DNA of 64,000 nt, from positions 55,205,640 through 55,269,639 of the forward strand of contig OY755239.1 of the NCBI GenBank assembly GCA_963576725.1. The letters are read 5' to 3'. Within the stretch, counting starts at the first letter, position 1. Each line of letters opens with the position of its first letter. Position numbers and translations under genes: made by a program. Positions 47,884 to 61,066 of this stretch are shown here, one piece after another. The notes beneath the pieces are model-generated. The model was not told where the DNA came from, searched no databases, and saw only the letters and a program-made list of their open reading frames with translations. Source of the DNA: Azorinus chamasolen (Eukaryota; Mollusca; Bivalvia; Cardiida; Solecurtidae).

Positions 47884-48945
47884 ATAACTCACACTTTACC
47901 TTACTGAATAAGTAAATATTCATCAATTTCATGTCAGAAATAATGACATCATGAATATTTATTAGCAGAATTTATATTTATAATCGTATGTGTACACATT
48001 GGTGTATAATTGTTTCATAAGCAAACAGCAGACCCAGATCGATTAGACGCTCATTTATAAATGACCTGTCTGATCTGTGTTGACCTACTCTAGCTGTTAA
48101 CAAATGTGTGAAAAAGCGAGCAGACCATGACCAGAAGGCTGCTACAGGAGCCGTCTGATGTGGATCTACTATGTTTGTAAAGATGTCAAAAGGCTTATTT
48201 ATGAAGTACATGTATAAGGAAAACTAGTCTTATTGTAATGAAAACAAATCAACTGTTAGCGCAATCAATTTAACCCTTTACCCCATAAATACACCATTCT
48301 ACGCCTTTTCAAACAGAGTAGATCCAGATCAGATGGCTTCTGTAGTAGCCGTATGATCAGGGTCTGCTCTGTTTGCTTAGTAAATAATATAGTTCTATAC
48401 GATTCTACTAAAATTTCCTGTGTTCATATGCCGTTGTAAAAATGAATCTAATCAATATTCTTGATGGCATTCTAATGGCATTAGAATCACCTCAAACGTA
48501 GGGTTTGGTGGAGAAATGAAGGAGATATTCTTGAAAATGTTTAAATTTATGCGTCTTTTCTCGGCTTCTGTATAAATACAAAGTAAAAAGTGCAACAGCC
48601 ATTCTTGCCAAGGTGCATTTATTAAAAGCATTACAAAGAATGTTAACTTAGGTAGTGTGATATTGTAAGTCACTCCTTGAAAACCATAATTTTCTTGGTT
48701 CTCACATTTTGCAAATGATGTGGATGGGTACTAACGTCAACATCAGATATATGAAGTCTGATCTGGATCTGCACTGTTTGCCAGGTTTGATACAGGATAC
48801 TATACATTAATATGAAACTGTTATTAGACAAACATCATTTCAAAGGGATGACAGGGTTGGGTCTATACTGTTTGAAAAGTAATGAGGATTTGGTCCTACC
48901 TGTATATTTTTTTCAGTCTGCAATTACATGATAAATTAAATTATA
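47884..48945. repeat. degraded family A, K and C fragments
   Basis: Family A pieces about 47900-48215 (two hairpins) and 48271-48470, a family K half (48495-48560) and a family C half (about 48720-48785). No coding signal. Confidence 0.45.
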
Positions 48946-49195
48946 TTAACCCATAGCCTGCCAGTCACAACTATATTTACATTTGCAAACAGTGTAGACC
49001 CAGATGAGAGAACTCCTATAGGAGATCTCTCATCTGGGTCTGCACTGTTTGCCATGGAAAATCCATGCCTCCATGTGCTATGCTTTTGCCTAGGAAAATC
49101 ATTTTAACATATCCTGAATATTTTTGTAAAGATTCGCCTAATTAATATTCAAACAGGGCAGAGTGATAAAAACTATGTGGCATGCTAAGGGTTAA
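48946..49195. mobile_element. family D element, intact
   Basis: 250 bp, TTAACCCATAGCCTG to GCTAAGGGTTAA. Arms GCAAACAGTGTAGACCCAGA and TCTGGGTCTGCACTGTTTGC around CTCCTATAGGAG (49013-49024). Confidence 0.7.
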
Positions 49196-50167
49196 TCTAT
49201 GTGATACTACAATTTCTGCCCAGGTAACAAACATCCCATGTTCATGTACCATTATAAAATTTCAGCTAACAAATATTCACGATATCATCATGTCTTGCAT
49301 GAAAAAATATGAAACAGGTAAATGGATGAGAGTTCATTGTACCAATTATATGTATACTAATGAATAGATAGTACAGCCACCCAGCTGTCAGGTTGGGTTA
49401 ACCATTACAGTCATTACACCTATGTCTTTGTCTGTGTTGGATCTATTTCAGGAGACATGACCTTGTAATTAGCAACCTTATTAGCTATGAGAGAACATAG
49501 ATCTATAATACCATAGTCCAGAAGTTTTTCTCTTTGTTACTGCCTAAGTTTTGGTTGAGTCGCATTTGTGTACTGTAGTAACCTGAGAAAATCAGAGCAA
49601 TAGATTGATACATGTGTCTATCATAAATTAACTACCGGTATTCAAATACTAACAGGTAATTTCTTCACCAAACCTATAATGTTGTGACTACTATTTAGAA
49701 TAGCTAAGAATAATCTGTAATTAATGCTCCCGGATGCATAGCATTTTTTAAAAGTAGCTTCTTGCATTTTATACACAGCTTAATGCAGAATGAAAACAAT
49801 GCAGACAGTTCCTAGGGGAGCTCTATGCATTGTTCCCAGTCTGCATTATTAGCTACCACCTGTCCTGTATTTTGAAAAATCTATATTTCTTTTTGCATAC
49901 TCATTTCCCTCATTCAAATGGAATAGCGATTCAATTTACCTGCTAAATACTACAGCTGAATCTGATGTTATACTAGTACAATTCTATTCTATTCTGTTCT
50001 GTTTTGTGCAGAGGTCTTACCCAGTAGCTGTATTATTGTTTTTGTTTCCCTTATAGGTCATGTTTTGGTATGCTGTAACATTTCAATTTGGCTTGAATGG
50101 CATTTTTTTCATGATATACAATTATACATGTACATGTATACAGTAAAATCTCCCTATTTATATGTCT

Positions 50168-50595
50168 TAACCCTTTAAATGGACTTTTCCAAATTCAAAC
50201 AGGTCAAACTTACATGTACTGTGAATATTCAGGGCCGTTTTTAAAGGAAGCTCTCTCATCTGAGTCTACACTGTTTGCAAAAGACAGTGACTCATTTCCC
50301 ACACTGAAAGTGTTAAAGACTTGTGATAGCTTAACCCGTACCTCATGAATAATTATGTAAGAAATAATTATATATATATGTAATGTATATTCATTAGCCA
50401 AATTTTGTAATGGCATAATTACGAACACAGGAAATCTTGTCATGGCAGAAACTGTAGAATCAGTTCTAATATTATGTCAGAAGCAAACAGAGCAGATACT
50501 GATCAGATGGCTCCTATAGGAGCTATCTGATTTGGATCTACTCTAGTCTGTTTAAAAAAGGCGTCAAAAAGTGTTTCTGTAGAGTAAAAGGTAAT
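50168..50595. repeat. family D fragment and family A copy
   Basis: Family D about 50168-50315 (hairpin arm lost), then a family A copy about 50331-50592 with arms around GGCTCCTATAGGAGC. Confidence 0.5.
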
Positions 50596-50700
50596 GCAGA
50601 CTAAAAATGCAGGTGCTGTTACACTGACTGACTTCCTGCATTTCTTTTCTCTCGCATTAAGCAGCCACCTTAGTCTTACTTTGAAAGACATCAATTTTTA

Positions 50701-51131
50701 TTAACCCTTTCCTCCATAAATAGGTTACAAATACTCCTCTTCATGCACTTGCATTTACAGAGTAGACCCAGATCAGACGGCTCCTATAGGAGCCATCTGA
50801 TCAGGGTCTGCTCTGTTTGCTTATGGTATAATATAGATTTGATTCTATAGTAGCAAAAATTTAATGTGTTAATACTTGATCTAATGAATATTCATGATAC
50901 AGAGCTCCAGATATGATACATAGATTCAAACATTTTCAAGAATAGCTCCTTTATTTCTCCACCAAACCATATACTGTGACCACTCTTTAGAATCGTCTCG
51001 AAGAGTGGTCACACTCACAGTATAAGGTTTGGTGGAGAAATGGCAATTTTAGTATTTGGGTACGCACATTTATCTGTAGCTCTGATGATGTCATCATTTC
51101 TTACATGATTATTCATGGAGTAAAGGGTTAA
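50701..51131. mobile_element. family A MITE interrupted by family K
   Basis: TTAACCCTTTCCTCC to GAGTAAAGGGTTAA. Family K copy 50900-51084 (CAGAGCTCCAGATATG ... TATCTGTAGCTCTG) inserted in the ATTCATGATGTCATC stretch, flanked by ATGATA/ATGATG. Confidence 0.72.
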
Positions 51132-51456
51132 CTCAGTGGTTGCTATAGAGAGAATTTACCGTATTATAGTGTGACAGGAACTCAACTTTTGGCTTAAACT
51201 GCAAGTATATTTATGACAGTGTGTCACTGTACAAAAAGTTATGACCCAGATTCGATGGTGAGACCATTATGCTGAACAATTTGAAAACCTGACCCAAAAC
51301 TGCAAGAAGAATAGGTGTAGTCCTCAACAATTTTGCAAACTTGCTTTTGTTTGTTACTTGAAGGTAAACATGATTGCTCTTGTGATATAACCTTTTGAAT
51401 TTGAGGAAACAATGTTCGTAACATGTACTAGAATTTGCATACAGTCTAGACCAAGA

Positions 51457-51685
51457 TGAACCCTTTCCTCCATAAACACGCCTTTCTACGCCTCTGTAAA
51501 AATCTCCTGTTGAAACCATTGTGATAAATAGAGCATTTGCTCCTATAGGAGCAAATGCTCTATTTATCACAATGGTTTCTAACTACAAAATTCTAAAGTT
51601 TTCCTTTTCTCTAGTAAATGCTCCTTTTGGGTAGATTCTTTCAAAGAGGTTGGGTCTAAAAATAGCCTATGGAGGAAAGGGTTAA
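51457..51685. mobile_element. family B MITE, intact
   Basis: TGAACCCTTTCCTCC to GGAGGAAAGGGTTAA; perfect centre GCTCCTATAGGAGC. 51690-52740 holds nothing I can name beyond fragments. Confidence 0.7.
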
Positions 51686-52743
51686 ATAATTTGAAGAACT
51701 TTCTGGTCAAGATCTACATAGTTTGTCATTCCTTATTCTGTTCAGCCAATGTTATTCTTTTATATTGATTGACTCTGCAGTTGTATAGCTGCAAACCATT
51801 CCACTTTGAAAGTAAGCAGGCAAGGGTTGAAGGAAGAAATTTGTTGTGAAATTTTGTCAATATTCTGCATGGCATTGCGATTAGCTGCTGTGTATACATG
51901 TGCAATTGCGCCTAGGCTACATCTTTGTTTTGCTGCATGCCCGTTATCCATTGGCAGCACACATGATCAAGGATCGATGCATGTTATTGCGACACTCTAA
52001 GACTTGCTGGTTGTATCATTCAAACTTGTGAGCCAACACTTGATCAATAATTCATACATGCTCTTATACATGATTCTGTTATGTACAGTAAGTACTCCCA
52101 TTGAAATTCCGGTTCTGGTTTTTGAATACGTGCATATATACATTTGATATCAGTTTTTTTGGAAGCACACTTTGAAGACTTCATGTAAAACTTTCGTAAT
52201 TGTCCTTAACCCTTACCATGCTGTCAAAAAATGTGTATGGGCATATTTTTTACATACAATTTGGATTCAGATGTGCAATAGAGAAACATGATGAGGCTTC
52301 GGCACCAGTCTTTGTGCCTGGATATAACCTAGATATAGTGTTTCGATGCCATAAAACCCAACTCATTCACTCATCTAAAAGGTGGCAGATTTATTTTCAT
52401 ACACTGTGTCTACATTGTTTCAAATGTTTAGTGTTAATACCTTTTCCTAATAATCATTTTGGCATGAATTGATCACTTCATGAATACTTATTAAACTACA
52501 TGTAATTCTTATTTATAAGTTAAATTTTTCAAGGGAATTTGTAGCTGAAAAAAAACCATTGGATCAGTTCAAGCAAACAAGAGTAGACACTTAAATCAGA
52601 TGGCTTATATATGCAGGAGCTGTCTGATATGGGTCTATTCTGCAAAGGGGTGAAAAGGCGTTTATATGAGGGAAATGGTTTAAGCTCGATCTAGCTACTG
52701 CTTACATTAAATTTTGCAAACAACTTGAATCCATCTTGGATCC

Positions 52744-54890
52744 TAACCCTTTACTCCAATCTATAAGAACTCCTTTCTATGCCTTTGCTGCAGAAACAGA
52801 GTAGACCCAGATCAGACAGCTCCTATAGGAGCAGTCTGCAGGGTCTGCTCTGTTTACTTTTATGGAATAATATAGATCTGATTCTAACGTTTCTGCCATG
52901 GCCAAAACTTCCAATGCTAATGTGCTATTATAACAATCAATCTTTATTAATATTCATGATGTCATTATTTATTGCATGAATGCTCATGGAGTAAAACTTT
53001 AAAACATCATCTACTCTGTTTGCAAAGGCGTAGAATGGTGTATTTATGGAGTAAAGGAGGGGGGGTGCCTGATTATGTAAGATTATTATGGCAGATGAAT
53101 TTGCTGAGTTAGTTGTTTTCTTATCATGATCCAAACTAGTTGACACTTTAAATTGATGGTGTGTTTGGGAAAAAAAGGGTATTGAAAATGGCAGTAAACA
53201 ACAATATTGTGCTATCTTACAAAGGTTATAGAAGTTTAACCCTTAAGTGCAGGAGTCAAGTTCATAAGATATTTGCAAACAGTGTAACCCCAAGTCAAAG
53301 GGCTCCTGAAGGAGCCCTTTGATCAGGGGTCAGCACTGTTTGTCATAAAAATAATTTTCTTCAATGAAAAAATATTGATACAAGTTTTTGTTTAATTCAG
53401 AAATTTAATTAATATTCAGGAAGGGAGGAGCCAGTTTAATTATTCAGCAGGTTGAAGGTTAAAGCTAACCTCAACATTCTTAAGGGAACAGCTGCATACA
53501 AAGATGTAACTGATCATTGTATAACAATGCAAAAACTTGCTTCCAGCGATCTCAAGTATTTTATAGATTATGAAGAGGTGCGTGTTTGATGTTTATTATA
53601 TCATCAAACTGAAGATTTAAGGTTGATCTTTTTGCATTGCTACTATAGGGACTTCATGATAGTCTGTGTAAAACATTAGAATTCAGATGAGATTGCTAGT
53701 GACTTGAGGCTTGATCAGGATCCAAACAGTATGACATGATGATCATGTTTGTTGAAGTTCAAATTGGACTAGCTATTGAAATAGATTTCAACATTAATGA
53801 AAAAATTTGGAGAAGAAAATTATTTTACTTTATGAATATTCATGTTAGAACTAAGGGCATCATGAATATTTATTAGCCGAATGTCTATTATGGCATATGA
53901 ACACAGGAATTTATGGCTCTGACAGATACTTTAGAATCAGATTATATTATTTCATTAGCAAACAGAGCAGATCCCAGTCAAACGGCTCGTACAGGAGCTG
54001 TTTGAAAGTGTAATGGCGTGAAAAGGCATCTCTATCAGGTAAAAGGTTAAGAATTCCTGATATTAAGCAGTCATTGTGTTTATATTATCTTGAGTGGATA
54101 TGTCTGCTCTCAGGTCTTACATGCAGAAATTTTGTCTTTGTAACGTTTGCTGTGCTGCTGATTGCAAAACCCCTTAACCTTTTACTCCATAAATATGCCT
54201 TTCTACATGTATGTATGCCTTTGCAAACACAGTAGAGTAAAATCCAGATCAGACGGCTTCTATAGGAGCCATCTGGTCATGGTCTGCTATGTTTGCTAAT
54301 ACATGTGATATAATATAGAAAATTTGTTGCCATGGCATTAGAGAATTAAATTTAACATATGATCAAACACAGCAGACTCTGATCAAACAGCTACTACGGG
54401 AACACTTCATGAATTTTAGTAACAAATATTGGTATCATGAATATCAGGCCATTTTCTGGCATCTAACTCTAAACGGATCCATTAAAAGGGCCCACTCCCA
54501 ATGCAAAATAGGTAACCTTTTCCTAATTTTGGTTAAAATGCTAAAACAAAATGTAAAATCCATCAAAATGGGACAAAAATGCTTTCCAAATCATTGAGTT
54601 TTATGCCCCCCCCCCCAAAAAAATAAATAAAAATAAATCCAATTATTGAAATGCATATCCCCCAAAATTGCCAGAAAAAGGCCTGAATATTAATTAGCTG
54701 CAGTGTTATAGTGGCATTATGAACCTTTTACCATGGCAGAAACTGTAGAATCATATAGATCTTTATTGTTTCATAAGCAAACAGAGCAGACCCAGATCAT
54801 ACGGCTCCTATAGGAGCCATCTGATCTGGACCTACTCAGTGTTTGTATTTAAGGTGTGAAAAGGTACATAAATGAAGTAAAGGGTTAAAT
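52744..54890. repeat. series of family A and D copies
   Basis: Family A about 52744-53003, 53825-54050, 54177-54320 and 54680-54888; family D about 53237-53462 (AAAGGGCTCCTGAAGGAGCC hairpin). Family C pieces at about 53110-53145 and 53690-53735. Confidence 0.5.
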
Positions 54891-55425
54891 CTCTTTTCCT
54901 CAGCCAAATCCTATCTTCTTGTTGTTCTATAGTAATCGGATGATTCGGAGAAAGATTGTCGACAGTATAAAGTTCATTACAATCACACCACTATGGGCCT
55001 GGCGATTCTATTGAGTACCAACAGGACATGGTATGGGGAGAAATATCAGAAAAATCCTAGATAAGTCCTCTGACCTGGGTTTACACTGTTCATCATTAAT
55101 ATCCTATATACCAAGTAAAAGAATAGAGCATTCAACAAAAGGGATTGTCCCATTGCAGAGTAGTTGTAATTTATAGCATCTGGCAATTAAGCGGAAAGAT
55201 GGGCACTTTGGCCATTGTAGGGTCAAGTTTCATACCCTTGGGGATGTTTTCGGATATCACCATCAGTTGCATATAAATGTTATACCAGTCATTTGAACAA
55301 ATCAGGGGTCACAGTTTCTAAGATTGTTATGGCGGAGTCCTCATATCAGGTGACTAGATCACTTAAGGGATCAAATGCCCAGTCCATTGTCCTGAAGAAT
55401 TAGGCTTGGGGTCTGCTGTCTGATT
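54891..55425. other. no recognised feature
   Basis: Unique-looking non-coding sequence. No ORF, splice-like exon or clear repeat was found by eye. Confidence 0.4.
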
Positions 55426-56304
55426 ATCCCTTTCCCTGTTCTATGTTTATTTCAAAGTTTAATACCTACTGAATATTCATGGCAAAATAATTATAATGAA
55501 ATATGGAAGGTAGAACATTGTAGCCATTTTAGAAAGTAGAGAAACAGATCTATCAAAGTCCTTAAGCAAACAGAGCAGATCATCAGAGGCATCATAATAG
55601 AAAGGCATATTTATGGAGGAAAGGGTTAACCCTTTACCTCATACAAATGCCTTTATACTCCTTTGCAAAGAGAGCAGGTGAGGAGCTGTCTGATCTGGGT
55701 TAACTCTGTTTGCAAATGCGTGAAAACACGTTTCTATGAGGGAAAGGGTTATCTCAACATCACAAACCTTTCAACCCTTGGAATGCTGAATACTCCATGT
55801 AGACTTGCCCATTCACCCATCATGTAAATGTTTTTTCACACCATTGCAAGCAAAGTAGACCCAGATCAGAGGGCTCCTGCAGCAGCTGTCTGATCAGGGT
55901 GTGCTACATTTAAATTAAAACAGCTTATGAAAATTCTCCCATGGTTAATCAGTTACTCCGCTGAAGTGCCTTTACATGCCTTTTGCAAACAGAGTTAACC
56001 CAGATCAGACAGCTCCTCACCTGCTCTCTTTGCAAAGGAGTATAAAGGCATTTGTATGAGGTAAAGGGTTAACCATTTCCTCCATAAATATGCCTTTCTA
56101 TTATGATGCCTCTGTAGCAGTCACTTTCTGAAACCATTGTGATAAATAGAGCATTTGCTCCATAGGAGCAAATGCTCTATTTACCACAATGGTTTCAAAA
56201 CTACACAATTCTAACGTTTTCCTTTTTTTCTAGTAAATGCTCTTTTTAGGTAGATTTATTCAAAGAGGTTGTGTCTAAAAATAGCCTATGAGGTAAAGGG
56301 TTAA
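55426..56304. mobile_element. chain of family A copies and one intact family B copy with shared TTAAs
   Basis: Family A about 55426-55629 and 55626-55751 (shared TTAA 55626-55629), a deleted copy about 55945-56072, then family B 56069-56304 opening at the same TTAA (56069-56072) with centre GCTCCATAGGAGC. Confidence 0.62.
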
Positions 56305-56633
56305 CCTCTCCACTCCACTGGTTTATAATGTTGAATTAATTAGTCAATTTGTCACAGGGTTGCTATAGTAATCTAATTGAAACTAATGGAGTAGCAGTAC
56401 TGTAGACTCTTTCCAAACTGCTCATGGGGCCGAATATTTAGTGTAATGATGGTAATTTTGCAACTACGTCATGCAATTACAGGTTGGCTGAAAATCAGAG
56501 GAGATAGTGATTTCAGATCCCATTTTTAAGCTGATATAGGAACCACCCACAGTTACAGCCTTTAGATCTACCCTGAGAATCAATCATTCCCGGGTATACC
56601 TTTAGGCAATTAAAAACTTAGAAATTATTCGAG

Positions 56634-57110
56634 TCAACCCTTTCCCTTTTGAATATTCATGTAAGAAATAATGACATCATGATTATTTATCAGCTGAATT
56701 TTTATAATAGCACATGCACACGGAATTTGTTTTGTATGGGAAGAAACTGTAGAGACCCTGATCACATATGACTCCTACAGAAGCAGTCTGATCTGAGTCT
56801 ATTCTGTTTGCAAAGGGAAAAAGTCAAACCTCTCTCCAACAGCTACACATAAGACAAGTGGTAGATCACTACAGAACAATCATTATCTTGTAGGAGCTTT
56901 ATGCATTATTTACAGTAGAAATGGTTGTTTATTTATTGAACATAGGAATCTTAAAATGCAGGTGGTTGCTTAATGCAGGGTAAAAGTGATACAGAAAGCT
57001 CCTATAGGAGCTTTCTGTATCACTTTTGTCCTGCATTAAGCTACCACCTGTTATAGAACTCCGGATTAAGTCGTCTTTTTTAATGGCCGCTTAAGACAGG
57101 TTCAACTGTA
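56634..57110. repeat. family A fragment and family P copy
   Basis: Family A about 56634-56825. Family P about 56826-57110 with inner palindrome GTGATACAGAAAGCTCCTAT and complement, and inverted end CAGTTGAACCTGTCTTAAGC. Confidence 0.55.
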
Positions 57111-57213
57111 CCTTCCTCTTGCATTAATCAGCTACTTGCTTAAACCCTTTACCTTGTATGAAATAATGAACGTCTTGACTACTTATCAGCACTATGGCAG
57201 AAACTATCAGGTA

Positions 57214-57462
57214 TTAACCCTTCTCTTGCTGAATTTTAAAATACATTTCTCCTTCTTTACCCATGCCCTGTTGTATAATTACATATATCTTCACTGTGTA
57301 CAAGTTTTCGCTGTGCAATCACTGCTGTGGAGTGCACTGGTTGCACAATCAACTTGTAAATAGTGCAGACTCTGATGAGACAGCTCCTGCAGGAGCTGTC
57401 TCATCTGGGTCTCCACTATTTACAGGTAGGTATATTGACGTGAATAGCAAGCGAAGGATTAA
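57214..57462. mobile_element. family D element, intact
   Basis: TTAACCCTTCTCTTGCTGAA to GCGAAGGATTAA; hairpin GAGACAGCTCCTGCAGGAGC and complement. Confidence 0.65.
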
Positions 57463-58229
57463 ATCTATATAATGTCATTATAAAGCAAACATAGCAGACC
57501 CTGATCAGTTGACTCATCATACAGGAGCCACCTGATCAAGATCTTCTCTATTTGCAAAGGCATAACAATTTGTTTCTATCAGGTAAAGAATTAAATGATA
57601 TCAATGTCTATTCATTAAGTAGGCACTAGAGAGAGATTTATCTGTACATAAAAAAACCCGGTTTGCCTTTACATCAGTTTTAGCTTGCATCCTTGCAAAT
57701 GATGAATAAGTCTGATCCAAACATAGATCGAGCAAATTCATTGAAACATATCAATAGGAGTGATCTGGTCTGGGTCTACTCTGTTTGAAAAGGTGTCTCT
57801 ATCAGGTAAAGGGTTAGTTAATTACATAAAGTTTTATGGCCTGGACATTGCCAAGGCTTTGAATGTAATTGTTGAAGCATTAAGTAACATTTTATTTGAC
57901 ATGATACATGCACATGCATCAATGACTTTGGACATTGCAACACAGTTTTTAGAATGTTAACCTTTTTCTCCATAAATACACCTGTTAAACTTTTTCTCCA
58001 TAAGTAAACCTTTTAATGCCTTTGCAAGCAGAGTAGGCCCAGATCAAGTGGCTTCTGTAGAAGCTTTGAGCAAGGTCCGCTCTGCTTGCTATAAATACAA
58101 TGATACACATGTAGATATGATTCTACAGATTCTGTCGTGGCCAAAATATCTTATGTTCATTTAGAACTTAATTCTAGTATTCATGATACCATTATTTCTG
58201 ACATGAACATTCATTGAGTAAAGATTGAG

Positions 58230-58390
58230 AGGGTAGATCGAGAAAAAGACAGATATTGAAAGAGTGACAGACAAGAACATAGATAGACAGAGTGTGTATG
58301 AGAGCTATAGATCAAGAGAGTGCTAGTGAGAGCTAAGCAAGAGAGGGAGAGAGACAAACACAGAGACAGATTGGCAGAGATTTAGTTCCA
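58230..58390. repeat. GA-rich low-complexity tract
   Basis: AGAG/ACAGA-rich imperfect microsatellite between a degraded family A copy and the next at about 58419. Confidence 0.7.
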
Positions 58391-58418
58391 GTGCTGTCTC
58401 GGCCTTCCATGCAGTGTT

Positions 58419-58897
58419 AACCGATTACTCCATGAATATTCATGTAAAAGGTAATGCCAATGGCATCATGCATACTAATTAGACTTATGTTTATAATAAC
58501 ATATGAACACAGGAATATTTAACCAGAAAGTGTAGAATCAGATCTATATGTCAGAAGCAAACAGAGCAGACACTGATCAGAGTCGTCTAATCTGGGCCTG
58601 CTCTGTTTGCAAAGATGTAGAAAGGCATATTTATGGAGGAAAGGGTTGAACCCTTTTCTTCATATAAACGCCTTTTCACGCATTTACAAACAGAGTAGAC
58701 CACGATTAGACAGCTTTTACAGGAGCCGTCTGATCAGGGTTTGCTCCATTTGCTTGTGGTGTAATAATATTATTAAGTCTGATTCTACAGTTTCTGTCTG
58801 AGCCAAAACATCCTATGTATTTATGCCATCATAAATATTCAGCTAATAAATATTCATGATTTCCTTATTCCTAACATGAACACCTGGGAAAGGGTTA
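58419..58897. mobile_element. two adjoining family A MITEs
   Basis: About 58419-58649 and 58646-58897, meeting at AAAGGGTTGAACCC, a mutated shared TTAA. Confidence 0.55.
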
Positions 58898-58937
58898 AAA
58901 CGATAAAAGCTAAATCAGTATTGTATGATAGGTTATA

Positions 58938-59145
58938 CAGTGGAACCTGTCTTTAGCTGCCATCAAAAAGAGGTCTAATTAAGGGTCATGCAGTAAGGTG
59001 GGTGGTAGCTTAATGCAGGTCAAAAGTAATGCAGAAAGCTCCTATAGGAGCTTTCTGCATTACTTTTGTCCTGCATTAAGCAACCACCTGCTTTTTACGA
59101 CTGCTATGTTCAATAAATAAATGACCACTTAATACAGGTGCTATG
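58938..59145. mobile_element. family P MITE
   Basis: CAGTGGAACCTGTCTTTAGC start; inner arms AAAAGTAATGCAGAAAGCTC and complement around CTCCTATAGGAG. Right TIR diverged. Confidence 0.65.
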
Positions 59146-59608
59146 GTACTTTGCAAGACTGGAGTCTGATTATTACAAGCAGTGCAGACCCTGATCAGAG
59201 GGTCCACACTGCAAATGACGGTACATTTGTTTCCGCGTTCAAAAAGTTAATGATCAGACTATCGGTAACCTGTTCTGCCATTATGGGAGACATACATGTA
59301 TTGATTGCAACTTCTTGAGATAAATGTGTAGTTTTGTAAAAGGGACACGTAATCAGTCAGTGTATATGTGATAAGACAAAGTACAGTCTACTTAAAAAGT
59401 CAAGTTGACAACCAAGCAGAGAGAAAAAATCGATCAACAATTGCCCATGGGACTGATAATCACTAGAAGTTACGCATATCTGGCAAAACAATTTTCACTG
59501 AACCAAACCTTAAAGTTACAGTGTGCTCATTTTTCGAACAAATCAATTGATACCATAAGTTCTATCAGTATATATTCCATTCAAATCATACTTACAGCCA
59601 GCAGTATA

Positions 59609-59934
59609 CAGTTGAACTTCAATATCTCGAACTTCAAGGGGCCGTACAAATTACTTTGAGATACATGTACATGTAACAGAAGTTTGGGTGATCCGAATTC
59701 TAATCGTACAATTTCTCAAGTTCACAGCTTAATGCAGGTGTAAGGTAATGCTGAAAGCTCCTGTAGGAGCTTTCATCATTACTTTCAACCTGCATCAAGC
59801 TGTCATATGTATTTCTAGATACATGTATGATTGTACTGATAATACATTTTTGAAGGACCAAACTTATTCTTCAAGTAATCAGAGTTATCCATAAGTTTTG
59901 AGTTATCTGAGTTCGAGACGTCGAAGTTCAACTG
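59609..59934. mobile_element. pogo/Tigger-like MITE, complete, second subfamily
   Basis: TA-flanked; ends CAGTTGAACTTCAATATCTC and, inverted, CAGTTGAACTTCGACGTCTC. Inner palindrome GCTGAAAGCTCCTGTAGGAG. The end sequence is a typical pogo/Tigger-type terminus (family knowledge). Confidence 0.7.
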
Positions 59935-60118
59935 TATACTTATATCAAGTATTCATAAGTTCTTGATACTACTGAATCGCTGACTTGTAAGTTTAAGTAG
60001 TGAAGTAAGTTACTTGTCCCTTTGAATGGGGGAGACAAGTGTACTAGAATTTAGCACAATGTAGAACTAGAGCACCTACTGCTTTTCTAATACTGCTTCT
60101 CAACTATAATAACTATGT

Positions 60119-60343
60119 TTAACCCTTTCCTCCTTAGGCTATTTTTAGATCCAAGATGCATCTATCGAAAAGAAGCATTAACTAGAGAAAAAGATTTTTT
60201 TAGAATTTTGTAACTTGAAACCATTGTGATAAATAGAGCATTTGCTCCTATAGGAGCAAATGCTCTATTTATCGCAATGGTTTCAAAATTTGACCTTATA
60301 ATACAGAGGCATAGAAAGGCGTATTTATGGAGGAAAGAGTTAA
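60119..60343. mobile_element. family B MITE, intact
   Basis: TTAACCCTTTCCTCC to GGAGGAAAGAGTTAA; perfect centre GCTCCTATAGGAGC. Confidence 0.72.
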
Positions 60344-60465
60344 ATATTTCTGTTCTGTGACATGACCAACAGTGTGTAACCTGATCTGGTACAACATCTC
60401 TGATGTCATAGCATGTCTGCATCTGTATCATTTGAAATGTTCCTGTAAACAAATGCGGTTAAACA

Positions 60466-61066
60466 GGGCTATAGATAAAGGTGTGCACCCATATACTAAA
60501 ATCGTCATTTCTCCACCCATACTGTGACGAAGAGATGATTCTAAAGAGTGGTCACAGTAATACTCTTGAAAATGTTTTTATCTGGACCTCTAGTTAACCG
60601 TTTCCCTCATATAAGTGGTTTTCATGCATTTTCAAACAGAGTAGACCCAGATCAGATGGCTCCTATAGGAGCCGTCTGATCAGGGTCTGCTCTGTTTGCC
60701 AATGGAATTTGATAAATATGTTTCTTTACTTTCTAAAATGACTACAATGTTCCACCTTCCATGATAATATTTCATTATAACTATTTTGTCCATGAACATT
60801 CAGTAGGTATTGATATTTGGAATATTAACATAGAACAGGGAAAGGGTTAAATACCTGTTAAGGTGATGAGGATCAAATATAGTGCCAAGCTCAAGATTTG
60901 AAAGCAATATTTTTCTCATTTCTCTACCAAACCCATATTTGTAAGACTAAATTTAGTACTCATTAGAATTATCTCAAAGAGAACATTTCTAATGAGGATT
61001 CACAACTTTGGGTTTGGTGCGAAAATACCAAATGAAATTCTCTGAAAGTCTGGAATTCTGATATGG
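60466..61066. mobile_element. family K, A, K run
   Basis: Family K about 60466-60592 (right end TTATCTGGACCTCT), intact family A 60594-60850 (TTAACCGTTTCCC to GGGAAAGGGTTAA, hairpin GATGGCTCCTATAGGAGCCG), then a diverged family K about 60905-61066. 61067-62266 has only a degraded family A piece near 61500-61660. Confidence 0.6.
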